DNA from: Woeseiaceae bacterium
Lineage (GTDB): Bacteria > Pseudomonadota > Gammaproteobacteria > Steroidobacterales > Woeseiaceae
Length of the DNA: 5,086 nucleotides
NCBI GenBank assembly: GCA_013138675.1
Contig: WTCH01000126.1
Location: 1-5,086, forward strand
Direction: 5' to 3'
Shown here: one piece after another, positions 1 to 5,086 of the stretch
How positions within the stretch are numbered: position 1 is the stretch's first letter
Layout of the letters: each line of letters begins with the position of its first letter
Notes under the pieces: generated by a model
The model's database searches: none
What the model was told of the DNA's origin: nothing
Seen by the model: only the letters and a program-made list of their open reading frames with translations
Translations under genes and position numbers: made by a program

Positions 1-732
1 AATCGCGAATTGGTGTACCCGTTTTTCAGGATCGAGATCCTGGAAAATCAGTTCGAAACGGCACAAAACCGCGACCAAATAAAGAGAACCGAAGATTTCC
101 TGACGGGCACCCGCATATCTGCAACGCTGGGCTGGTCCGATGAGGGTTTTGGCGCTGATCGTGACGCGGCCCTGTACTGGCTCAGCGCCAGCCGATCGTT
201 TGGTGATCTCGCGAAGTCAGCTGTACTTCTGCAGGCAAACGCGAGCGGTCGCGTCGAAAGCGGTGACACAGTGAATGCAATGCTCAGCGCGAGCGCCCGC
301 TTCTATAAGCAGCAGTCCGATCAGCGCACCTTCTTTACGACGATTTCCGCCACGTACGGCAACAACCTGGATCTCGACAACCCGGTCGAGCTCGGCGGCG
401 ACACCGGCTTGCGCGGATACCCTCTGCGTTACCAGTCCGGCGACTCGAAGATACTGCTAACCGTGGAGCAGCGTTATTTCTGGAATTGGTACCCGTTTCG
501 CCTGTTCCGCGTCGGTGGCGCCGTATTCGCCGACACCGGTCGCACCTGGGGCGACAATCCCCTCGGCGGCGAGAGCCTGGGCTGGCTCAGCGATGTCGGC
601 TTTGGTCTGCGTTTAGCACCAACGCGTACGGGCACGCGCAGCGTCATTCATATTGATCTTGCGTTTCCGTTGGATGGAGATGATTCGATCGACAGTGTGC
701 AGTTTCTGATCGAATCCAAGAAGAGCTTCTAA
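1..732 (+). CDS. Omp85-type (BamA/TamA family) outer-membrane beta-barrel protein, 3' part
   Basis: This is the C-terminal 243 residues of a protein whose reading frame is open to the left edge, so the true start lies outside the window; the TTG at 10 is only an internal Leu codon. The sequence shows alternating polar/hydrophobic strands rich in aromatic residues, as in a 16-stranded barrel. The Omp85 hallmark LRGY is at residues 137-140 (409-420), after a GGDTG turn, followed by a strand containing EQRYFW, then FADTGRTW (FxDxG-like motif) and DVGFGLR. The chain ends in Phe, the usual BAM-recognised last residue of a barrel. Family members insert or translocate proteins or other molecules at the outer membrane. 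No POTRA domains are visible because that end is missing, so BamA, TamA or a divergent surface-antigen D15-like paralogue cannot be told apart; the low similarity to canonical BamA favours a divergent member. The stop codon overlaps that of the convergent DUF4124 gene. Confidence 0.85.
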   Translation, partial: NRELVYPFFRIEILENQFETAQNRDQIKRTEDFLTGTRISATLGWSDEGFGADRDAALYWLSASRSFGDLAKSAVLLQANASGRVESGDTVNAMLSASARFYKQQSDQRTFFTTISATYGNNLDLDNPVELGGDTGLRGYPLRYQSGDSKILLTVEQRYFWNWYPFRLFRVGGAVFADTGRTWGDNPLGGESLGWLSDVGFGLRLAPTRTGTRSVIHIDLAFPLDGDDSIDSVQFLIESKKSF

Positions 733-1211
733 TCGCAGAGCCCGGTCATTTTCGCCTTGGTCTCGGCGATGGTTGCAGCAGCATCCTTCTTGCTCAGGTA
801 CTCGCGCTCGCCATCCTCGCCTGTGCGGTACAGCTGCGGTGCATTCAGGTAAGAATCGTAAATTTCCGTGGCGCGCTTGCAGTAGTAAGCTTCGGCTTTT
901 TCGCGCTCCGCCCGATCCTCGGCAGTTTCACCCGGGTAGGCATAGCCGCCAGACTCGGGTTCCTCTGCCGGCCCTTCGGTCTCGTCCAGTGAGCCCGTCG
1001 ACAACCAGACCAGTTGCACGGAGATCGCATCTTCGTGATCCGGTGTATCGCTGTAATGGATTTTTCCGAACTCGTCGACCCACGTGTAAATAGGCGTCAT
1101 CGTGTTGACGAAGTGCGTTTTGCCGAACGCATCCACCCACTTCCAGACATCGGCGTTCGCGCTCAGGCAAACCCCGAAAAGCAGTATTAATGTGGCAAGC
1201 AGTCGCTTCAT
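729..1211 (-). CDS. Secreted DUF4124 domain protein with duplicated motif
   Basis: This is a 160-residue protein of unknown function. Residues 1-20 form a typical Sec signal peptide (MKR, hydrophobic LLATLILLFGVCL, cleavage after SANA), so the mature protein should be periplasmic. The mature N-terminus carries two copies of the DUF4124 core: WKWVDAFGKTHFV (23-35) and YTWVDEFGKIHYS (42-54), the second followed by DTP as in the usual domain. An acidic, Glu-rich linker (about 74-106) follows, then a charged helical tail (107-160) with Cys111 and Cys159, which could form a disulfide. The ATG at 1211 is chosen because GGAGG lies 4 bases upstream and the signal peptide begins there; a longer TTG reading (1253) would add 14 non-signal residues. 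The gene is the last of the minus-strand series, 83 bases after the dehydrogenase-cytochrome gene. DUF4124 proteins have no established biochemical role that I can name; family assignment is fairly sure, function is not. Confidence 0.85.
   Translation of the reverse strand: MKRLLATLILLFGVCLSANADVWKWVDAFGKTHFVNTMTPIYTWVDEFGKIHYSDTPDHEDAISVQLVWLSTGSLDETEGPAEEPESGGYAYPGETAEDRAEREKAEAYYCKRATEIYDSYLNAPQLYRTGEDGEREYLSKKDAAATIAETKAKMTGLCD
1050..1145 (-). repeat. Internal tandem duplication of the DUF4124 core motif
   Basis: Two segments of the DUF4124 gene, 1107-1145 and 1050-1088, encode the related 13-residue motifs (W/Y)xWVDxFGKxH(F/Y), 19 residues apart. Across the best 33 aligned bases I count 24 identities, with most differences at third codon positions. 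This suggests an old duplication kept under protein-level selection rather than a recent copy. Confidence 0.7.
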
Positions 1212-1215
1212 GGAC

Positions 1216-1220
1216 CCTCC
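1216..1220 (-). promoter_or_regulatory. Shine-Dalgarno site of the DUF4124 gene
   Basis: The minus strand reads GGAGGGTCC directly before the ATG at 1211, a strong anti-16S match with a 4-base gap (GTCC) after GGAGG. It decides the start in favour of 1211 over an upstream in-frame TTG at 1253. Confidence 0.75.
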
Positions 1221-1294
1221 AATACCCGTAATTATGGGCTTTTGGGACCACAAATCCCTTGATTGGCGTCACATATTGAGCACTTGGATTGGCT

Positions 1295-3511
1295 TCAATT
1301 GCAGTTAGCCAGACCGTTGATCCAGTCCGTCACCAGGGTGACGCCATCCGCGTCCACGATACTGGACCCAAGTGGCGGCATGCCGACGGGGTCTCGCCGG
1401 TTCATGCGCTCGACGAGCACGGATCGCGACGCATCGCCAGGTGCGATAATTCTCGCCATCGTCAGGCCAAGGCCCCCTTCTTCGGGCACGACATCGCAAG
1501 CATTTATATTGCCGATCGAGGTTGTGAAGCGCAGGTCTACGTTAACCGGCGTCGGTCCACCGGGCTGGTGGCACTGCGCACAGTTCGTATGCAAATACGC
1601 GCGCGCCCTGTCGCCAAGCGCAGCGCCTGTGTCCATCGGGTCTGGCAGGACCGGCAACATAGCCGGTGTACCCTGAAGTGGCGACGAGAACATTGAAATT
1701 GTATCGAGCGTCTCGAGCTGGCCATGCGTGCGACCGGTTTGCGGATAGGTGAAATCACGATTCATCTGGCTGGTCTCGGGGCCAAGCGCAACCCCCGCCG
1801 TCGCAGTGTGACAGCCGAGACACTCGGCCTCATCCGGGAATATCCAGTCTTGCCCGCTGATGTTCGAGATCTTGCCATTTCGAATACGAGTCGCTTCAGT
1901 CTCGGCCACGTTCCATTCGTAGGTATAGCCTGCCCAGACGCCGTCCGGATGGCGCATGAGGTGGCGCGTTTCGATCAGCCGCCCGTTCAACCGGAAATTC
2001 TTGACAAGTACCGTACCGGCCGGAAATGCCCAGTCGTCCTCCGCGTCGATCGATATCGACGTACCATTTGGAATGCCTATGTGTCGATCTTTAGCGGCAT
2101 CATCCGACCAGAACGGCGCATTAATATCGTAGGGAACCAGGCCGCTATACGGCAACGCGGTGTTTCCCGGATCGACGCATCCTGAGGCTGACAGCAGGTC
2201 CGGAACCTGGTCGGTGCCGCCGCCCGTCTGGATCAATTGCATTATTCGTCCGCTGTTGATGTCCGTGTAGTAAAGCTCGCCGTCCTGATCGATACCGAAC
2301 GACGACGGGCCGGTCGACGTGTTGATGAGTTCCTCATTCGTGTACCCGTCCATACCGTCGGACTGCAACGCCCAGATCCGCCCCGACAGATAGTCCGCAA
2401 AAACATAGCGTCCGTACAGTCCCGGAATACTCGTTCCTCGGTAGACGAACCCGCCGGTAATCGAGCCATTGCCGCTGCCGTGGGGATACTCGCTTACGGG
2501 CTCCTCGAAGGGCCCGCTGCAACCGGACGACTCGAAATCATGCGCGCCTTCGCGGCAGTCCCAGCCGTAATTGCGATCGGCCAGAATCAGGTTCACTTCT
2601 TCCCAGGCGTTCTGGCCGACGTCCGCCGCCCAGAGATCGCCAGTCGGTTCATCGAAACTCCAGCGCCACGGATTGCGCAGTCCCCAGGCATAAATTTCGG
2701 GACAGTCATCGGCGTTTGATTCTGTCGGCCCACATTTCGTATTTCCAAAAAACCGATTGCCGAGCGGAATAGCATAGTCGGCGCCAGTTCCGATAACGTC
2801 GATTCGCAACATCGATCCGAGCAATTTGGTCGTATCCTGTGCCGTTTCGTTCGGATCTCCGCCGCCTCCACCATCGCCAAGACCGAAATACAACAGTCCA
2901 TCCGGGCCAAAGGCGATGTCGCCGCCATTGTGGTTACTCGCGAATTGGTCGACTTCGATAATTTGCTGCTGCACAGTTCCCGCCCCCGGAGAATTGACGT
3001 CATCCAGTATGAATCGGGTCACGATGGAATGAAGTCTCGGCCCGCCCGATCCCTCGATCGTGTACGACAGGAACACTTCGGGGACAGCCGGATAGTCAGG
3101 GTGGAACGTCATGCCCAGCAACCCGCCTTCATTGGCGGATGTGCTCGCCGTACCGGTGAGGTCGAGAAACGGCGTAAGGCTAACAGCGTTGTCTGGATCG
3201 AATGTCACGACCCTGCCGTTCTTTTCGAGCACGAACCAGCGCGGATTGGCGACCGGTTCGACAAGTACCTTGGTCGGTGCACTAAGGCCAGGCAGGTTTG
3301 GAAACGCATTCGTAACATCAATCGTGCCCAGCGTCGCCCGCGCGGGCGCAACACACGTCATGTTGTCCGGGCGCGCATCGAGGCCAACCGTGGCGGGTGG
3401 TGGCGGTGGTGGTGGATTGTTGTTATTTCCGGAGCTGCCACCGCCACAAGCCGTAAGCAGCAAGCAAGGGAACGCAGCCAACAATAAGAAAGTGGGAGGG
3501 CGAAAAATCAT
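1295..3511 (-). CDS. Lipoprotein: PQQ-type glucose/sorbosone dehydrogenase fused to a diheme cytochrome c module
   Basis: This is a 738-residue predicted lipoprotein, anchored by Cys22 of the lipobox LTAC after a short hydrophobic signal. A Gly/Ser/Asn and seven-Pro linker (23-39) follows. Residues about 64-425 form a beta-propeller of the GSDH (soluble aldose dehydrogenase) family. It has NHNGG (His194, the position of the catalytic His in this family), GLGDGGGGGDP (210-220), WGLRNPWRW (Arg279-Asn280 matching PQQ contacts), ADVGQNAWEEVN and a propeller end with YRGTSIPGLYGRYVFADY. Residues about 445-738 form a second module with two c-type heme sites, CLGCH (564-568) and CAQCH (644-648), plus GMPP (Met711) as a candidate axial ligand; it resembles the SO2930/HNE_0200-type diheme family. 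Paired cysteines (260/270, 319/331) suggest disulfides. I infer substrate oxidation by PQQ with electrons passed to the fused hemes, in the periplasm. Substrate is unknown. The ATG at 3511 lacks a good Shine-Dalgarno but gives the only sensible signal peptide. Confidence 0.9.
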   Translation of the reverse strand: MIFRPPTFLLLAAFPCLLLTACGGGSSGNNNNPPPPPPPATVGLDARPDNMTCVAPARATLGTIDVTNAFPNLPGLSAPTKVLVEPVANPRWFVLEKNGRVVTFDPDNAVSLTPFLDLTGTASTSANEGGLLGMTFHPDYPAVPEVFLSYTIEGSGGPRLHSIVTRFILDDVNSPGAGTVQQQIIEVDQFASNHNGGDIAFGPDGLLYFGLGDGGGGGDPNETAQDTTKLLGSMLRIDVIGTGADYAIPLGNRFFGNTKCGPTESNADDCPEIYAWGLRNPWRWSFDEPTGDLWAADVGQNAWEEVNLILADRNYGWDCREGAHDFESSGCSGPFEEPVSEYPHGSGNGSITGGFVYRGTSIPGLYGRYVFADYLSGRIWALQSDGMDGYTNEELINTSTGPSSFGIDQDGELYYTDINSGRIMQLIQTGGGTDQVPDLLSASGCVDPGNTALPYSGLVPYDINAPFWSDDAAKDRHIGIPNGTSISIDAEDDWAFPAGTVLVKNFRLNGRLIETRHLMRHPDGVWAGYTYEWNVAETEATRIRNGKISNISGQDWIFPDEAECLGCHTATAGVALGPETSQMNRDFTYPQTGRTHGQLETLDTISMFSSPLQGTPAMLPVLPDPMDTGAALGDRARAYLHTNCAQCHQPGGPTPVNVDLRFTTSIGNINACDVVPEEGGLGLTMARIIAPGDASRSVLVERMNRRDPVGMPPLGSSIVDADGVTLVTDWINGLANCN
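3395..3427 (-). repeat. Asn4-Pro7 codon run in the lipoprotein linker
   Basis: An in-frame trinucleotide tract encodes four Asn then seven Pro (residues 29-39), just after the lipidated Cys22. It is a flexible or stiff spacer that lifts the dehydrogenase from the membrane, a usual design in lipoproteins. The plus strand is a GGT/GGC/GGG run. Length could vary in frame by slippage between strains; that is inference. Confidence 0.75.
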
Positions 3512-3523
3512 GGTTGAACTATA

Positions 3524-3543
3524 TCGACAACCCGGGTCGACAA
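3524..3543. repeat. Short direct and inverted repeat in the leader of the dehydrogenase-cytochrome gene
   Basis: On the plus strand TCGACAA occurs twice (3524-3530 and 3537-3543), separated by CCCGGG. The same stretch holds an inverted repeat, TCGAC (3524-3528) and GTCGA (3536-3540), with a 7-base loop. It sits 13-32 bases upstream of the ATG at 3511, between the flavoenzyme stop and the next gene. It might be an operator half-site pair or a small 5' leader hairpin, but at 5-7 bases it may also be chance. There is no T-run, so it is not an intrinsic terminator. Confidence 0.35.
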
Positions 3544-3574
3544 GGCGTTCATTTTACATCTCAACTGTCGCAGA

Positions 3575-4735
3575 TCAGCGACGGCTGGCAAGCATGGAAG
3601 GACGCAATTCGCCGACAGACGAGCAACCCATGAGGAACATGTCGCGCTCGATCTCGTCTCGCAACAAGCCGACTGCCCTGTCGACACCGGCGGGGCCCGC
3701 ACCGGCCAACGCGTAGAGATACATACGACCGCCTGAGCATGCCGTTGCGCCCATCGCGAGCGCCTTCAACACATGAGTTCCACGACGAATGCCGCCATCG
3801 ACGATGACTTCGATATCGCCGCCGACGGCATCGAGGATAGCTGCCAGCTGGTCAAATGGCGCACGCGAACCATCGAGCTGCCGTCCACCGTGATTGGAGA
3901 CCATGATCGCACTGGCGCCGACATCGACACTGCGCCTCGCATCATCAACTGACATGACACCCTTGATCGCAAACGGGCCACCCCACTCCTCGATCATCGC
4001 TGCGACATCGTCCCAGTCGATAGTGCGCTTCAACTGTGAGTCCAGGTATTCCATGACCGATTGTTGGCGTTTCGAGCCCGCTTCGATTGTGGCTGAGATA
4101 TTCGGCAGATCGAACTTGTCACGTAGCAGGTAATTGAAGGTCCAGCTCGGGTGTGTTGCAAAGCTGAGCAGGCTGCGAGGCGTCAGCTTTGGCGGTGTCG
4201 TCATGCCGGTGTGGTGGTCGCGCTCGCGATTGCCAGCGACGATCGTATCGACAGTCAAAGCCAGCGCGCCAAAATTTGCCGCCTTGCAGCGCGCGACCAA
4301 ATCGCTGGTCAGCCCGGGGTCGGTATGCACATAGATCTGGAAAAATTTTGCAGCATCATTGCGTGCACCGAGTTCTTCGATGCTGCGCGTGCCTATCGTC
4401 GACACGCCAAACATTGTGCCGTACTTTGCTGCGGCATCCGCGATCGCGAACTCGCCGTCATGGTGAAACAGGCGCTGCATCGCCGTCGGCGCGAATAACA
4501 ATGGCATGTCGAGTGTTTGACCGAGAACCGACACTGACATGTCGACTTCATCGATACCAGCAAGCACATTCGGAACAAGATCAACGGCATCGAATGCGGC
4601 CGTGTTGCGCGCCATCGTGACCTCGTCATCCGAGCCGCCATCAATGTAGTGAAAAATCGGGGATGGCAAGCGTTGCTTAGCCAGCTTTCGAAAATCGCTC
4701 GTTCGGTAACAGTTCTTTAGGCGCAATGCGGTCAA
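3575..4735 (-). CDS. FMN-dependent alpha-hydroxy-acid dehydrogenase/oxidase (LldD/glycolate oxidase family)
   Basis: Flavoenzymes of this family oxidise 2-hydroxy acids (L-lactate, glycolate, mandelate) to 2-keto acids. From the TTG at 4735 the protein has 386 residues, a normal length for the family. One TIM-barrel domain is visible: HYIDGG with Tyr30, APTAMQ near 82-87 (FMN contact), QIY with Tyr135, LTVDT, NRERD near 169-173, Lys258 in FAIKGV, the active-site signature SNHGGRQ at 280-286 (3878-3898) with catalytic His282 and Arg285, DGGIRRG at 313-319 and GGR at 335-337 for FMN phosphate. All expected catalytic residues are present. The segment near 185-215 matches the membrane-association loop of quinone-linked members, so electron transfer to quinone is more likely than oxidase activity; this is inference. 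There is no ATG near the N-terminus: TTG at 4735 has GAGG 12 bases upstream; TTG at 4726 gives the most family-like start (MRLKNCY); TTG at 4762 would overlap the upstream gene. Substrate is not decided, so lldD is not assigned. Confidence 0.9.
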   Translation of the reverse strand: MTALRLKNCYRTSDFRKLAKQRLPSPIFHYIDGGSDDEVTMARNTAAFDAVDLVPNVLAGIDEVDMSVSVLGQTLDMPLLFAPTAMQRLFHHDGEFAIADAAAKYGTMFGVSTIGTRSIEELGARNDAAKFFQIYVHTDPGLTSDLVARCKAANFGALALTVDTIVAGNRERDHHTGMTTPPKLTPRSLLSFATHPSWTFNYLLRDKFDLPNISATIEAGSKRQQSVMEYLDSQLKRTIDWDDVAAMIEEWGGPFAIKGVMSVDDARRSVDVGASAIMVSNHGGRQLDGSRAPFDQLAAILDAVGGDIEVIVDGGIRRGTHVLKALAMGATACSGGRMYLYALAGAGPAGVDRAVGLLRDEIERDMFLMGCSSVGELRPSMLASRR

Positions 4736-4739
4736 CCGG

Positions 4740-5086
4740 TTACTTTGCCTCGAGTTCTTCAATCCTGCGCTGCTGTTCCTGGATGACCCGGGTTAGTACG
4801 GCAACGACATCCATCGCACTCAGTCCCTGGCGGTCGCCTGTGGCAACCAACTCTGGAACATCCTCAGCGATGAACCCCACGTAGGATTCCGTAGTATCTG
4901 ACTTGTAGTTGAACTGCACCGGCTCGAGCGCTGCGAGCGCAGCAAGCGCCTCTTCGAGGCTGAGTTCACTGATGTTTTCTTTGCGACTGCGTGACGAACT
5001 GTTGGTCCACACACCGCCTGCCGTCACATGTGCTCCGCTGGTCATCTCAAGCGGATGCAGGGGTCGCGAAACGCCGATACCCACCA
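4740..5086 (-). CDS. Protein with C-terminal S74 intramolecular chaperone (tail-fibre/endosialidase type) domain, 3' part
   Basis: The frame is open to the right edge, so only the last 115 or so codons are seen; the GTG at 5084 is an internal Val in VGIG. The visible part begins with VGIGVSRPLHPLEM, the beta-strand motif (VGIGTxxP...L) commonly found before S74 domains. It continues through SGAHVTAGGVWTN to SSRSRKENI. In S74 domains a Ser followed five residues later by Lys (usually SDxRLK) cleaves the chain autocatalytically; here Ser30 (codon 4995-4997) and Lys35 (4980-4982, counting from 5084) keep that spacing, although the usual Asp and Leu are Ser and Arg. Next come a helix (LSLEEALAALAALEPVQFNYK), VGFIAEDVPELV and a C-terminal coiled-coil helix ending EEQ-type QEQQRRIEELEAK. 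The domain trimerises and folds a fibre-like stalk, then is released. Such ends occur in phage tail fibres and in bacterial surface proteins; with metabolic neighbours, I favour a chromosomal surface or secreted protein. Its TAA lies 4 bases before the flavoenzyme TTG. Confidence 0.85.
   Translation of the reverse strand, partial: VGIGVSRPLHPLEMTSGAHVTAGGVWTNSSSRSRKENISELSLEEALAALAALEPVQFNYKSDTTESYVGFIAEDVPELVATGDRQGLSAMDVVAVLTRVIQEQQRRIEELEAK

Noticed and set aside
1231..1236. CATAAT on the minus strand as a -10 box for the DUF4124 gene
   Set aside because: No acceptable -35 element lies 16-18 bases upstream, so a promoter cannot be supported.
1212..1253. TTG-started longer form of the DUF4124 protein
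   Set aside because: The extra 14 residues would precede a perfect signal peptide, and a strong GGAGG site sits before the internal ATG at 1211.
1259..1293. GATTGGC written twice (1261-1267 and 1287-1293) in the gap between the lipoprotein and DUF4124 genes
   Set aside because: Seven-base repeats with 26-base spacing are expected by chance and are linked to no recognised regulator site.
1212..1294. Possible intrinsic terminator after the lipoprotein gene (GGGA/TCCC pairing on the minus strand)
   Set aside because: The stem is only 4 pairs and is followed by A-rich rather than T-rich sequence.
2237..3716. Long plus-strand open frames opposite the dehydrogenase-cytochrome gene, for example 2237-2719, 2930-3487 and 3111-3716
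   Set aside because: They lie opposite a well-supported gene with family motifs throughout, have low-complexity or Arg-rich composition, and show no domain. They are antisense shadows of GC-rich codon use.
4134..4620. Plus-strand frames opposite the flavoenzyme gene, such as 4151-4498 and 4189-4620
   Set aside because: They are Arg/Cys/Ser-rich with no recognisable motif, and the minus-strand frame carries a complete FMN enzyme signature set.
4740..5086. Prophage remnant suggested by the tail-fibre-type domain
   Set aside because: No other phage gene, integrase or attachment site is visible, and this domain is common at the end of bacterial proteins; only the right flank could decide.

Overview
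The window looks like an ordinary chromosomal segment of a Gram-negative bacterium. An outer-membrane Omp85-type barrel, a lipoprotein with a periplasmic c-type cytochrome module and a secreted DUF4124 protein all point to an envelope with two membranes. The moderately GC-rich composition and the protein flavour (DUF4124, a sugar dehydrogenase fused to a diheme cytochrome, an LldD-like flavoenzyme) suggest Gammaproteobacteria, possibly a marine or environmental lineage. That placement is inference and the species is not identifiable by eye.

Layout: at the left edge is the 3' end of a plus-strand gene for a BamA/TamA-type outer-membrane barrel (1-732). It converges on a minus-strand series that fills the rest of the window. 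Read in the direction of transcription, right to left, the series is: the 3' end of a protein with a C-terminal S74 intramolecular chaperone domain (5086-4740); an FMN-dependent alpha-hydroxy-acid dehydrogenase of the LldD/glycolate oxidase family (4735-3575, TTG start); a lipoprotein fusing a PQQ-type glucose/sorbosone dehydrogenase to a diheme cytochrome c module (3511-1295); and a small secreted protein with duplicated DUF4124 motifs (1211-729). The gaps are about 4, 63 and 83 bases, with no clear intrinsic terminator in any, so co-transcription is plausible but unproven. The two convergent genes at the left overlap by 4 bases through their stop codons.

Functional reading: two enzymes are redox dehydrogenases that can pass electrons to the respiratory chain. 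The flavoenzyme probably acts at the cytoplasmic face of the inner membrane on a 2-hydroxy acid, and the PQQ/heme lipoprotein acts in the periplasm on a sugar or other alcohol/aldose. Together they could form an oxidative module for organic substrates. The S74 and DUF4124 proteins have no evident part in that chemistry. I see no RNA genes, mobile elements, CRISPR arrays or phage genes other than the S74 domain, which is common in bacterial surface proteins too. No intergenic stretch exceeds 300 bases. I found no convincing new system; the notable points are the dehydrogenase-cytochrome fusion, the tight S74/flavoenzyme junction with a non-ATG start, and the internal DUF4124 duplication.
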